A program made the translations under genes and the position numbers. The notes below the pieces were generated by a model. The model did not search any database, was not told the origin of the DNA, and saw only the letters and a program-made list of their open reading frames with translations. Below, piece by piece: positions 32,370 to 40,931 of a DNA stretch of 64,000 nucleotides. The stretch is from Streptomyces sp. NBC_00659 (lineage in GTDB: Bacteria > Actinomycetota > Actinomycetes > Streptomycetales > Streptomycetaceae): positions 2,852,001 through 2,916,000 of the forward strand of contig NZ_CP109031.1 in the NCBI RefSeq assembly GCF_036226925.1, read 5' to 3'. Positions within the stretch are counted from its first letter, which is position 1, and each line of letters opens with the position of its first letter.

Positions 32370-34307
32370 GATACGACCCTTCAGGACCCGCTTGTCGGAC
32401 ACGTGCTCGACGGCCGCTATCGCGTCGACGCACGGATCGCGGTCGGCGGGATGGCCACGGTCTACAGGGCCTTGGACACCCGTCTGGACCGCGTGCTCGC
32501 GCTCAAGGTGATGCACCCGACGCTGGCCGCGGACGTCTCGTTCGTCGAGCGCTTCATCCGCGAGGCCAAATCGGTGGCACGGCTGGCGCACCCCAATGTG
32601 GTGCAGGTCTTCGACCAGGGGGCGGACGGGTCGTACGTCTATCTGGCCATGGAGTACATCGCCGGGTGCACCCTGCGCGACGTGCTGCGCGAGCGCGGCG
32701 CCCTCCAGCCCCGGGCCGCGCTCGACATCCTGGAGCCGGTGCTCGCCGCGCTCGGCGCGGCCCACCGCGCCGGGTTCGTGCACCGCGACATGAAGCCGGA
32801 GAACGTCCTGATCGGGGACGACGGCCGGGTGAAGGTCGCGGACTTCGGTCTCGTCCGCGCCGTGGACACGGTGACCAGCACGACGGGCACCGTCCTCGGC
32901 ACCGTGTCGTACCTCGCCCCCGAGCAGATCGAGCACGGCACCTCCGACACCCGTGTCGACGTCTACGCCTGCGGAGTCGTCCTCTACGAAATGCTCACCG
33001 GCGCCAAGCCGCACACCGCGGACTCCCCCGTGCAGGTGCTCTACCAGCACCTCCACGAGGACGTGCCGCCTCCGTCGGCCACCGTGCCGGGCATGGCGTA
33101 CGCGCTGGACGAGCTGGTCACCGCGGCCACGGCCCGCAATCCCGAGATCCGCCCGGCCGACGCGGTGGCCCTGCTCGGCCAGGTCCTCGAAGCCCGGGCC
33201 GGTCTCACCGCCGATCAGCTCGACGCGGTCCCGCCGGGCGCGCTGTCCGTGGGCCACGACAACGCCGACGACCGTACGAGCGTGATCCCGCGCTCGCTGT
33301 CCGTCCCCCGTCTGCTGCCCGTGAACGAGGACGACAGCGCCCTCGACCGGACCAGCCGGTTCGAGCAGAGCAGCCCGTTCACCACCGCGCCGGTCGGGCC
33401 GCCGCAGGTTCCGGGCACGCGGCCGCGGCGCGGGATGATGCTGGTCATCGCCGCGATCGTGCTGGTGCTCGGCCTCGGCGCCGGTGTCTGGTACATCAAC
33501 TCGGGCCAGTTCACCAAGGTCCCGCCCGTCCTGGCGAAGACGGAGCAGCAGGCCAGGACCCAGCTCCAGGGCGCAGGGCTGGACGTCAAGCGGGTCAAGC
33601 ACGCCTACAGCGACACCGTGAAGCGGGGCACGGTCATCAGCACCGACCCCGGTGTCGGCGAGCGGATCCGCGACAACGACTCCGTGACCCTGACCGTCTC
33701 CGACGGCCCCCAGACGGTGAAGGTGCCGGACCTCAAGGGCCTCGCCCTGTTCAAGGCGAGAGAGGTGCTCAAGAGAGACGGGCTCGCCGCGGGCATGGTC
33801 ACGCGCGAGTTCAGCCAGGACGTGCTCAAGGGGTTCGTGATCGGTACGGATCCGGCCTCGGGCACCGAGCGGCACTCGGGCTCGGCGATCGCGATCGTCG
33901 TGAGCAAGGGCGCCCCGGTGGAGCTGCCCGACGTGACCGGCTCGTCGGTCGAGGACGCCACGGCGGAGCTGGAGGGCGCGGGCCTGAAGGTGAAGATCGC
34001 CGCGGAGCGGGTCAACTCGGAGTTCGACAAGGGCCAGGTCGCCCAGCAGACACCGCGCGCGGGCCGTGAGGCCGCCACGGGGGACACGGTGACGCTGACC
34101 CTCTCCAAGGGCCCCGAGATGGTGGAGGTCCCGGACGTCGTGGGCGACAGCGTGGACGACGCCAAGAAGGCGCTGGAGGACGCCGGGTTCCAGGTCGACG
34201 AGGACCGCGGGCTGCTCGGGCTCTTCGGTGACACGGTCAAGAAGCAGTCGGTGGACGGCGGCGACACGGCGCCCAAGGGCTCGACGATCACGATCCAGAT
34301 CCGCTGA
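32367..34307 (+). CDS. PASTA-domain Ser/Thr protein kinase (PknB-like)
   Basis: The protein has 646 residues. Kinase motifs are GGMATVYRALD, the ATP-binding Lys in LALKVMHP, HRDMKPENVLIG (catalytic Asp near residue 140) and VADFGLVRA, all canonical. A membrane helix is at residues ~356-376 (MMLVIAAIVLVLGLGAGVWY). Four extracellular PASTA repeats follow to the end, so it should sense peptidoglycan fragments or lipid II. The start GTG 32367 (VDTTLQDPLVG) is favoured by the leaderless promoter; GTG 32337 is an alternative. It corresponds to a kinase conserved at this locus in Streptomyces. Confidence 0.93.
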   Translation: MDTTLQDPLVGHVLDGRYRVDARIAVGGMATVYRALDTRLDRVLALKVMHPTLAADVSFVERFIREAKSVARLAHPNVVQVFDQGADGSYVYLAMEYIAGCTLRDVLRERGALQPRAALDILEPVLAALGAAHRAGFVHRDMKPENVLIGDDGRVKVADFGLVRAVDTVTSTTGTVLGTVSYLAPEQIEHGTSDTRVDVYACGVVLYEMLTGAKPHTADSPVQVLYQHLHEDVPPPSATVPGMAYALDELVTAATARNPEIRPADAVALLGQVLEARAGLTADQLDAVPPGALSVGHDNADDRTSVIPRSLSVPRLLPVNEDDSALDRTSRFEQSSPFTTAPVGPPQVPGTRPRRGMMLVIAAIVLVLGLGAGVWYINSGQFTKVPPVLAKTEQQARTQLQGAGLDVKRVKHAYSDTVKRGTVISTDPGVGERIRDNDSVTLTVSDGPQTVKVPDLKGLALFKAREVLKRDGLAAGMVTREFSQDVLKGFVIGTDPASGTERHSGSAIAIVVSKGAPVELPDVTGSSVEDATAELEGAGLKVKIAAERVNSEFDKGQVAQQTPRAGREAATGDTVTLTLSKGPEMVEVPDVVGDSVDDAKKALEDAGFQVDEDRGLLGLFGDTVKKQSVDGGDTAPKGSTITIQIR

Positions 34308-34448
34308 GCCGATCCGCCGCCGGGCCCCTGCGACGTACGGCCTCCGACCGGGCAGCGCTCGGAGGCCGCTCCCCCGCGAAGTCCGCGTACAGGTCCCCTC
34401 ACGGGTCCGCCCGCGGGGTGCCCGACGGCGCGTGACACCCTGACGGGT

Positions 34449-35318
34449 GTGACCAGCAAGCAGCTCCGCAACCCCGTCGGCGGCCATGTCCCCGTGGCCG
34501 GCGGCCTCAACTCCGTCGGCCTGGCCTACGCCCGTGACCTGGCGGCCGAGACCGTCCAGGTCTTCGTCGCCAACCCGCGCGGCTGGGCGACGCCCGCCGG
34601 GAACCCGAAGCAGGACGAGGACTTCCGCGCCGCGTGCGCCGCCGGATCGATTCCCGCGTACGTCCACGCCCCGTACCTGATCAACTTCGGCTCGCACACC
34701 GAGGCGACGGCCGAGAAGTCGGTGGAGTCGCTGCGGCACTCGCTGCGGCGCGGACGGGAGATCGGCGCCCTGGGCGTGGTCGTGCACACCGGGAGCGCCA
34801 CCGGCGGCCGGGAGCGGTCCGTCGCCCTGAAGCAGGTGCGCGACCGTCTGCTGCCGCTGCTGGACGAACTGACCCATGACGACGACCCGTTCCTGCTGCT
34901 GGAGTCGACGGCCGGGCAGGGTGCCTCCCTCTGCTCCCGCACCTGGGACTTCGGCCCCTACTTCGAGGCCCTGGACGCCCACCCCAAGCTGGGCGTCTGC
35001 CTCGACACCTGCCACATCTTCGCGGCGGGCCACGATCTGACCGGGCCGAGCGGCATGCACCAGACCCTCGATCTGCTGGTCGACACCGTCGGCGAGGGGC
35101 GCCTGAAGCTGATCCACGCCAACGACTCCAAGGATGTGGTCGGCGCGCACAAGGACCGCCACGAGAACATCGGCTCCGGCCACATAGGCGAGGACCCGTT
35201 CCGCGCCCTGATGACACACCCCGCCACGGAGGGGGTCCCGCTGATCATCGAGACCCCCGGCGGGAAGGAAGGGCACGCGGGCGATGTGGAGCGGCTGAAG
35301 AAGCTCCGCGACGGATAG
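34449..35318 (+). CDS. nfo: Deoxyribonuclease IV (AP endonuclease)
   Basis: This 289-residue TIM-barrel protein has endonuclease IV metal-binding motifs: YVHAPYLINFGS, LLLESTAGQGASLCS, VCLDTCHIFAAGHDL, LIHANDSKDVVGAHKDRHEN and PLIIETPG. Three zinc ions in this fold cut DNA at abasic sites during base excision repair. The length matches the bacterial family. It follows the kinase in the same direction after ~140 bp and starts with GTG. Confidence 0.94.
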   Translation: MTSKQLRNPVGGHVPVAGGLNSVGLAYARDLAAETVQVFVANPRGWATPAGNPKQDEDFRAACAAGSIPAYVHAPYLINFGSHTEATAEKSVESLRHSLRRGREIGALGVVVHTGSATGGRERSVALKQVRDRLLPLLDELTHDDDPFLLLESTAGQGASLCSRTWDFGPYFEALDAHPKLGVCLDTCHIFAAGHDLTGPSGMHQTLDLLVDTVGEGRLKLIHANDSKDVVGAHKDRHENIGSGHIGEDPFRALMTHPATEGVPLIIETPGGKEGHAGDVERLKKLRDG

Positions 35319-35357
35319 AGCCGCGCGGTCCCGCGATCGGTCCCGCAACCCTCGGGA

Positions 35358-35374
35358 ATACCCCAGGGGGGTAT
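35358..35374. promoter_or_regulatory. CsoR-like copper operator
   Basis: ATACCCCAGGGGGGTAT is a 7-3-7 perfect inverted repeat of the type bound by the copper repressor CsoR in Streptomyces. It overlaps the promoter region of the His-rich DUF4396 gene. Binding is inferred from the motif. Confidence 0.7.
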
Positions 35375-35422
35375 ATGGTTCCTTCTGTGCGAAGGCGCCG
35401 TGACTCGACATTGGGGGATCTC

Positions 35423-35956
35423 ATGCAGCACGGGGAACACACGGACAGGCCCGCGCACACGGACACGCACGCGGGCACGCACGAAGACCCGCACCACGCC
35501 CACCACCACGGGCCGGCCGCGGCCACCTGGTCCCTGGCCGCCCTGGCCACCCTGCACTGCCTCACCGGCTGTGCCATCGGCGAGGTGCTGGGCATGGTGG
35601 TGGGCACGGCGTTCGGGTGGGGAAACCTGCCGACGACGGTCCTGGCCATCGCGCTGGCCTTCTTCTTCGGCTACGCGCTCACCCTGCGCGGAGTGCTGAG
35701 GGCGGGCGTCGGCTTCCGGACCGCCTTCCGGGTGGCGCTGGCCGCGGACACGCTGTCCATCGCGGTGATGGAGCTGATCGACAACGGCGTCATCGCGCTG
35801 TGGCCGGACGCGATGGACGCGCAGCTGGGCGACCTGCTGTTCTGGGGGTCACTGCTGATCTCGCTCGTGGTGGCCTTCGTGGTCACGACCCCGGTCAACA
35901 AGTGGACGATCGGCCGGGGCAGGGGGCACGCCGTGGTGCACCGGTACCACCACTGA
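35423..35956 (+). CDS. His-rich DUF4396 membrane protein
   Basis: This 177-residue protein starts at ATG 35423 after GGGGGAT. The first ~30 residues are very rich in His (HEDPHHAHHHG), a likely metal-binding tail. About four to five membrane helices follow (TLHCLTGCAIGEVLGMVVG and so on), with conserved DUF4396 residues such as MELIDNGVIALWPDAM and VTTPVNKW. The upstream CsoR-type operator suggests copper induction and a role in copper handling or a copper-dependent membrane process. The family itself has no settled function. Confidence 0.88.
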   Translation: MQHGEHTDRPAHTDTHAGTHEDPHHAHHHGPAAATWSLAALATLHCLTGCAIGEVLGMVVGTAFGWGNLPTTVLAIALAFFFGYALTLRGVLRAGVGFRTAFRVALAADTLSIAVMELIDNGVIALWPDAMDAQLGDLLFWGSLLISLVVAFVVTTPVNKWTIGRGRGHAVVHRYHH

Positions 35957-36006
35957 CCTGCCGGGACACCGGCACCGGGGACGCGGTCGGCACTCGGGCC
36001 AGGGGC

Positions 36007-36639
36007 TCAGAGCTCGGGACCGTCCCCGGGTTCCTCCTGGTAGGAGTACCGCTGCTCGCGCCAGGGGTCACCGACGTTGTGGTAGCCGCGCTCCTCCCAG
36101 AAGCCGCGGCGGTCGGCGGTCATGTACTCGACGCCGCGCACCCACTTGGGCCCCTTCCACGCGTACAGATGCGGGACGACCAGGCGCAGCGGGAAGCCGT
36201 GCTCCGCCGTCAGCAGTTCGCCGTCCTTGTGGGTGGCGAAGATGGTGCGCTCGGACGCGAAGTCCGCGAGACGCAGGTTCGAGCTGAAGCCGTACTCGGC
36301 CCACACCATCACGTGGGTGACGGCGGGCGCGGGCGGGGCTATCTCCAGGATCGTACGGGCGGGGACACCCCCCCATTCGGCCCCCAGCATGCTGAACTTC
36401 GTGACGCAGTGCAGATCGGCCACGACGGAGGAGTACGGGAGGGCGGTGAACTCGTCGTGGGTCCAGCACTGCTTCCCGCCGTCGGCGGTGGCTCCGAAGA
36501 CCCTGAACTCCCAGCGCTCGGGGCGAAACTTGGGTACGGGACCGTAGTGCGTGACCGGCCAGCCGCGCTGAAGTCGCTGTCCCGGCGGAAGCTCCGACTG
36601 TGCCGTTTCTCCAGATTCGCGCTCCACCGGCTGACCCAT
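36007..36639 (-). CDS. Sulfite-oxidase-like molybdopterin oxidoreductase
   Basis: This 210-residue protein starts at ATG 36639. It has the oxidoreductase molybdopterin-binding fold of the SUOX/YedY group: a WTHDEFTALP segment, DLHCVTKFS with the cysteine that ligates molybdenum, HGFPLRLVVPHLYAWKGPKW and VEYM. No signal peptide or C-terminal dimerisation domain is present, so it is a small cytoplasmic member, common in Actinobacteria. It diverges from the bacterioferritin gene; the physiological substrate is unknown. Confidence 0.9.
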   Translation of the reverse strand: MGQPVERESGETAQSELPPGQRLQRGWPVTHYGPVPKFRPERWEFRVFGATADGGKQCWTHDEFTALPYSSVVADLHCVTKFSMLGAEWGGVPARTILEIAPPAPAVTHVMVWAEYGFSSNLRLADFASERTIFATHKDGELLTAEHGFPLRLVVPHLYAWKGPKWVRGVEYMTADRRGFWEERGYHNVGDPWREQRYSYQEEPGDGPEL

Positions 36640-36794
36640 GACTCCATCCTGACAGACCCGGAACGGTGCCCATGACCAGCACGGCCAGGATCGGGGCAAC
36701 TCGGAGTAAGCATGCACTTACTGGACGCTCCCGGACACCGGTGCAAAGATGCGGCGCAATCTGCCCAGTCCCCCGCTTGGAAGGAGCCTCTGCG

Positions 36795-37274
36795 ATGCAG
36801 GGCGACCCCGAGGTCATCGAATTCCTCAACGAGCAGCTGACCGGTGAGCTGACCGCGATCAACCAGTACTTCCTGCACGCGAAGATGCAGGAGAACTTCG
36901 GCTGGACCAAGCTCGCGAAGTACACCCGGCACGAGTCGTTCGACGAGATGAAGCACGCGGAGGTCCTCACCGACCGCATTCTCTTCCTGGACGGACTGCC
37001 GAACTACCAGCGGCTCTTCCATGTCCGGGTGGGGCAGACCGTCACCGAGATGTTCCAGGCCGACCGGCAGGTGGAGGTCGAGGCGATCGACCGCCTCAAG
37101 CGCGGGATCGAGGTGATGCGCACGAAGGGCGACATCACGTCCGCGAACATCTTCGAGTCGATCCTCGAGGACGAGGAGCACCACATCGACTACCTGGACA
37201 CCCAGCTGGAACTGGTCGAGAAGCTCGGCGAGGCGCTCTACCTCGCGCAGCTCATCGAGCAGCCGGAGAGCTAG
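36795..37274 (+). CDS. bfr: Bacterioferritin
   Basis: This 159-residue four-helix protein has the ferroxidase ligands of bacterioferritin: Glu in LNEQLTGELTAINQYFLHAK, the ESFDEMKHAE segment with the haem-ligand Met near residue 52, and the C-terminal ILEDEEHHIDYLDTQLELV. It stores iron as 24-mers. The AAGGAG ribosome site precedes the ATG at good spacing. It converges with the bfd gene, whose product is the electron donor for iron release, so storage and release genes are neighbours. Confidence 0.96.
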   Translation: MQGDPEVIEFLNEQLTGELTAINQYFLHAKMQENFGWTKLAKYTRHESFDEMKHAEVLTDRILFLDGLPNYQRLFHVRVGQTVTEMFQADRQVEVEAIDRLKRGIEVMRTKGDITSANIFESILEDEEHHIDYLDTQLELVEKLGEALYLAQLIEQPES

Positions 37275-37303
37275 GCGGCTTCAGGGCCGGCGGGGCTTCC
37301 GGG

Positions 37304-37582
37304 CTAGGCGGCCTCGCGCGCCGCGGTCCCGTACTCGACGGCCTCGCGCCGACCGGTCCCGGCCTCCGCGAGAACCTCGGAGAGCACCGGCATGCCCTGG
37401 TCGGCCAGCTCACGGCGCGGACACGAGCCCCTGCCCAGCAGCGCCTGGATCCGGCGTACGCACGAACCGCAGTCCGTACCCGCCTTGGAGGCCGAGGCTA
37501 TCTGCCGCGGAGTGCACGCACCGTCCGCCGCGTGCTTCTTCACCTGCTGTTCGGTGATCCCGAAGCAACTGCAGACGTACAC
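37304..37582 (-). CDS. bfd: Bacterioferritin-associated [2Fe-2S] ferredoxin
   Basis: The protein has 92 residues. The start GTG 37582 is chosen for its ribosome site, GGAGGTGA at ideal distance; the protein then begins VYVCSCFGITEQQV. The four cluster cysteines are CSC near the N-terminus and DCGSC near residue 40, the BFD pattern. It delivers electrons to bacterioferritin haem to release stored iron. The C-terminal ~35 residues are an extension beyond the short E. coli protein. An iron box lies upstream. Confidence 0.9.
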   Translation of the reverse strand: MYVCSCFGITEQQVKKHAADGACTPRQIASASKAGTDCGSCVRRIQALLGRGSCPRRELADQGMPVLSEVLAEAGTGRREAVEYGTAAREAA

Positions 37583-37627
37583 CCGGTTCACCTCCCGCCG
37601 GAATCGTTGGGTCACGCCATCCCGATG

Positions 37628-37646
37628 ATCGGTGAGGCTAACCTAA
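37628..37646. promoter_or_regulatory. Iron box (DmdR1/IdeR-type) upstream of bfd
   Basis: Read on the bfd strand, TTAGGTTAGCCTCACCGAT matches the IdeR/DmdR consensus at about 15 of 19 positions and sits 46 bp before the bfd start. bfd should be repressed when iron is plentiful. Confidence 0.75.
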
Positions 37647-37679
37647 CCTTACCCGTCACATAGGAACCACAAAAGTGGC

Positions 37680-37715
37680 GTGGGGCGCGGATCGTATGTG
37701 ATCCGCGCCCCACTG
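37680..37715 (-). terminator. Hairpin terminator of the DAHP synthase gene
   Basis: GTGGGGCGCGGATC and its complement flank a 6-base loop, forming a 14-bp perfect stem. It lies about 40 bp beyond the stop of the DAHP synthase gene. Confidence 0.85.
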
Positions 37716-37751
37716 CAGGTGCCCGTAACAGGCGTGACGCCTGTTGATCTG

Positions 37752-39104
37752 CTACTGGTCGCGGTACATCTCGGCGACGAGGAAGGCCAGGTCAAGGGAC
37801 TGGCTGCGGTTCAGACGGGGGTCGCAGGCCGTCTCGTAGCGCTGGTGCAGATCGTCGACGAAGATCTCGTCGCCGCCGCCCACGCACTCGGTGACGTCGT
37901 CACCGGTGAGCTCGACATGGATGCCGCCCGGGTGGGTCCCGAGGCCCTTGTGGACCTCGAAGAAGCCCTTGACCTCGTCGAGCACGTCGTCGAAGCGGCG
38001 GGTCTTGTGGCCCGAGGCGGCCTCGAAGGTGTTGCCGTGCATCGGGTCGGTCACCCAGGCCACGGTCGCACCGGAGGCGGTGACCTTCTCGACCAGCTCG
38101 GGCAGCTTGTCGCGGACCTTGTCCGCGCCCATCCGCACGATGAAGGTGAGACGGCCCGGCTCACGGTCCGGGTCGAGGCGCTCGATGTACTGCAGCGCCT
38201 CCTCGGCCGTCGTCGTCGGGCCCAGCTTGATCCCGATCGGGTTGCGGATCTTCGACGCGAACTCGATGTGCGCGCCGTCGAGCTGACGGGTGCGCTCGCC
38301 GATCCACACCATGTGGCCCGAGACGTCGTACAGGTGGCCCGTGCGCGAGTCGACGCGGGTCAGCGCCGACTCGTAGTCGAGGAGCAGCGCCTCGTGGGAG
38401 GCGTAGAACTCGACGGTCTTGAACTCCTCCGGGTCGGTGCCGCAGGCCCGCATGAAGTTCATCGCGTTGTCGATCTCGCGCGCGAGCTGCTCGTAGCGCT
38501 GGCCGGACGGGGACGACTTCACGAAGTCCTGGTTCCAGGCGTGCACCTGGCGCAGGTCGGCGTAACCGCCGGTGGTGAAGGCGCGCACCAGGTTGAGCGT
38601 GGAGGCGGACGCGTTGTACATCCGCTTCAAGCGCTCGGGGTCCGGGATGCGGGACTTCTCGTCGAAGTCGAAGCCGTTGACCGAGTCGCCCCGGTACGTC
38701 GGCAGGGTCACGCCGTCGCGGGTCTCGGTGCCCTTGGAGCGGGGCTTGGAGTACTGGCCGGCGATCCGGCCGACCTTCACCACCGGTACCGAGGCGGCGT
38801 ACGTGAGGACGGCACCCATCTGGAGCAGCGTCTTGAGCTTGTTGCGGATGTGGTCCGCCGACACGGCGTCGAAGGCCTCGGCGCAGTCGCCGCCCTGGAG
38901 AAGGAACGCCTCTCCCTTGGCGACGGACGCCATCCGGGCGCGCAGCTGGTCGCACTCGCCCGCGAAGACGAGCGGCGGATACGACGCGAGCTCCGCGATC
39001 ACATCGCGCAGAGCCTCGGCATCGGGGTACTCGGGCTGCTGCGCCGCGGGCAGGTCTCGCCAGGTGTTGCCAGCGCTCGCGCTGGACTTAGCGTTCACGG
39101 TCAC
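37752..39104 (-). CDS. Class II 3-deoxy-7-phosphoheptulonate (DAHP) synthase
   Basis: This 450-residue plant-type DAHP synthase has ESYPPLVFAGEC-like and LLQGGDCAEAF segments near the N-terminus, GRIAGQYSKPRS, a CGTDPEEF stretch, VWIGERTRQLDGAHIEF, NPIGIKLGP and WVTDPMHGNT. It makes the first committed compound of the shikimate pathway and so feeds the TrpEG enzyme next door. The start GTG 39104 gives the usual N-terminus (TVNAKSSASAGNTWRDLP). TAGTGT seven bases upstream suggests a leaderless mRNA. Confidence 0.95.
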   Translation of the reverse strand: MTVNAKSSASAGNTWRDLPAAQQPEYPDAEALRDVIAELASYPPLVFAGECDQLRARMASVAKGEAFLLQGGDCAEAFDAVSADHIRNKLKTLLQMGAVLTYAASVPVVKVGRIAGQYSKPRSKGTETRDGVTLPTYRGDSVNGFDFDEKSRIPDPERLKRMYNASASTLNLVRAFTTGGYADLRQVHAWNQDFVKSSPSGQRYEQLAREIDNAMNFMRACGTDPEEFKTVEFYASHEALLLDYESALTRVDSRTGHLYDVSGHMVWIGERTRQLDGAHIEFASKIRNPIGIKLGPTTTAEEALQYIERLDPDREPGRLTFIVRMGADKVRDKLPELVEKVTASGATVAWVTDPMHGNTFEAASGHKTRRFDDVLDEVKGFFEVHKGLGTHPGGIHVELTGDDVTECVGGGDEIFVDDLHQRYETACDPRLNRSQSLDLAFLVAEMYRDQ

Positions 39105-39237
39105 CCGGACAACACTACGGGGTCGGCTCCGGCGTCCATTCACATGCTCATCAATTGAGACGAACCGCGCTCGATCGGCGACTCTCCGGGCGGCCGTACG
39201 GCGGCCCGGAGAGAAGACGGCCGGTGCCTAGTGCCGC

Positions 39238-39426
39238 GGCAGGCAATGTTTGCCCGTCAAGGAGCGGCGCCCGGTGCGTGCTCTCGGTGTGCCGGCCGGA
39301 AGTCCTCGTACTGGATGTACTTGGGCTTTCGGCCGGTGCGGCGAGTGGGGGTGCCCCCTGCTCGAAGAGCTTGGGGGAGCGTGCCGGGAGTCGCGACGGG
39401 GCGAACGTTGCCTGTCGCGGCACTAG
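39238..39426. mobile_element. MITE-like element with 28-bp terminal inverted repeats
   Basis: The 189-bp segment begins and ends with CTAG. Its terminal 28 bases (starting CTAGTGCCGCG) are inverted repeats matching at 25 positions (39238-39265 and 39399-39426). The CTAG ends fit a 4-bp target duplication of the IS5 type. It encodes no transposase. Similar small repeats are familiar between Streptomyces genes. The right end supplies the TAG stop of the DUF1906 gene. Confidence 0.85.
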
Positions 39427-40640
39427 TCCACGTCGAGCCGGTCACGGTCGATGGAGATCCGTACACCGCCGTGGGTCTCGGTCGTGTCGCCCACGTACTG
39501 GTGGACGCGCTGGTGCTTGTTCCACAGCGTCGAGGGGATCGAGGAGTCCGACGTGCTCGACACCCGGTTCCAGCGGGCGAAGTGGATCACGTCGGGCAGG
39601 GTGACGCGGCTCTTGTTGGCGATCAGGTCGGACACCAGGGACGAGGTGTTGCCGTACGCGCCGGAGCGGTAGCCGAGTGCGTGCAGGCGCACGGTGTACG
39701 CCTGGAGGTAGGCGAGCACCGAGTCGGTGACCTTGCCTCCGGGCTCGTAGTGCTCCAGGTCGAGATAGAGCACCGTGCCCTTGCCGAAGCCCAGCGCGGC
39801 CGCCTGCTTGACGGCGTCGTCGGCGCCCGCGGTGCCCTGTGACACCGGGCTGGTGATGGCCGCGCAGCCGCCTCCGCAGCTGCCGCCGTCGGAGGAGGGC
39901 TGCCGGCCGACGTACAGCGGGAAGAACCGCCAGCCGCGTGTGTACTGCGTCCGCACCCAGTCGGCGGTCAGGTGCTGCTGGGCGCAGGCGCGGTTGAGAC
40001 CGCCGATGTAGACACCGATGGCGCCGTACGGGGAGTCGTCGCGCCAGGCGTCCATCGCCGACTGGCTCGGCGCGGTGCAGGCGTCGAAGCCCTCGCCGCG
40101 GAAGGAGGTCGCGTCCTTCGGCAGCGGGGCCACAGCGCGCTGCTGCCCGGGTTCCTCGCGCCGGGCGGCGGCGACGGGCAGTCCGGCGCTGCTCAGGACG
40201 TCCTGGATGCGCGCGCGGTCGTATCCGTAGGCCGCGGTGACGGCGATGCGGTCGGCGGTGGCCCGGTAGGTGCGGGCCGTCGGGTTCTCCGTGACGGCCC
40301 TGGGGGCCACGGGGGCGGGCTGGACCAGCAGCGCCTCGGTACGGCCGCTGGCCCTGGCCGGGCAGTTCTGGTCGGTGCCGGGGGTGCCGAGGTAGACGGC
40401 GTGCCGGTCGAAGCGGACACAGGTGTCGGGATGCCTCTTCAGGTCCACGATCTTCCAGGAGTCGGGAACGGTGAAGATGTAGCCGCGGTAAGCGACCTGG
40501 GTGAGGTCCTCGGCGTCGCCCGTGCGCGGGGCGGAGCTCGCGGGGACGAGTGGCCCGGCGGCGAGGGCGGCCGCCGCGAGGAGCACCGTCAGGGCGCGGA
40601 CGCCCTTCCGGCGGGGCTGGGACGAACGGACTGCGTGCAT
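39423..40640 (-). CDS. Secreted DUF1906 (glycoside-hydrolase-like) protein
   Basis: The 405-residue protein starts at ATG 40640. A signal peptide is clear (basic MHAVRSSQPRRKGVR, hydrophobic LTVLLAAAALAAGPLVPASSA). The C-terminal ~210 residues match DUF1906, a TIM-barrel hydrolase-like domain: GEGFDACTAPSQSAMDAW, GVYIGGLNRACAQQ, FPLYVGRQ, VLYLDLEHYE and VIHFARWN. The N-terminal part has no known domain. It is probably an extracytoplasmic cell-wall-related protein. Its stop codon lies in the CTAG end of the MITE, so the original 3' end may have been different. Confidence 0.88.
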   Translation of the reverse strand: MHAVRSSQPRRKGVRALTVLLAAAALAAGPLVPASSAPRTGDAEDLTQVAYRGYIFTVPDSWKIVDLKRHPDTCVRFDRHAVYLGTPGTDQNCPARASGRTEALLVQPAPVAPRAVTENPTARTYRATADRIAVTAAYGYDRARIQDVLSSAGLPVAAARREEPGQQRAVAPLPKDATSFRGEGFDACTAPSQSAMDAWRDDSPYGAIGVYIGGLNRACAQQHLTADWVRTQYTRGWRFFPLYVGRQPSSDGGSCGGGCAAITSPVSQGTAGADDAVKQAAALGFGKGTVLYLDLEHYEPGGKVTDSVLAYLQAYTVRLHALGYRSGAYGNTSSLVSDLIANKSRVTLPDVIHFARWNRVSSTSDSSIPSTLWNKHQRVHQYVGDTTETHGGVRISIDRDRLDVD

Positions 40641-40730
40641 GGTTCTCGTTTCTCGGTGCGTTCGGTCTGTCTGGCCATCCATGGCCGGTGACCGGACGGT
40701 CGGAACGCCCCGCGGGACCGTTTCACGCTG

Positions 40731-40758
40731 TTGCCCGCCCCTCACCGTCGGGTAAGGT
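40731..40758 (+). promoter_or_regulatory. Promoter of trpL-trpEG
   Basis: TTGCCC (40731-40736) and TAAGGT (40753-40758) are 16 bp apart. The ATG of the leader peptide follows the -10 by seven bases, so the leader should be translated from a leaderless mRNA. Confidence 0.65.
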
Positions 40759-40765
40759 GCGGCGC

Positions 40766-40822
40766 ATGTTCGCGCATTCGAACCAGAACTGGTGGTGGAC
40801 CGCTCATCCGGCGGCCCACTGA
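40766..40822 (+). CDS. trpL: trp operon leader peptide
   Basis: The 18-residue peptide MFAHSNQNWWWTAHPAAH has three consecutive Trp codons, so ribosomes should stall there when charged tRNA-Trp is scarce. It is followed by a hairpin terminator and then by the trpE/trpG fusion gene, the layout of ribosome-mediated attenuation. It has no ribosome site and is likely leaderless. Such WWW leaders are known upstream of Streptomyces trpE genes. Confidence 0.92.
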   Translation: MFAHSNQNWWWTAHPAAH

Positions 40823-40844
40823 CTGCGCGTAGACACGACTTCGC

Positions 40845-40869
40845 GAAGGCCGCCCGAGGGGCGGCCTTC
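40845..40869 (+). terminator. Attenuator hairpin before trpEG
   Basis: GAAGGCCGCCC and its complement around a short loop form an 11-bp stem between trpL and trpEG. It is the likely termination arm of the attenuator. A complementary stretch, GGCGGCC, in the trpL 3' end (40811) could pair with it as the anti-terminator. Confidence 0.8.
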
Positions 40870-40931
40870 GGTGTTTGCGGACCCGGGCCGTTCCTCTCCG
40901 AGATGCACGATTCGAGAGAAGGACCGCACCG

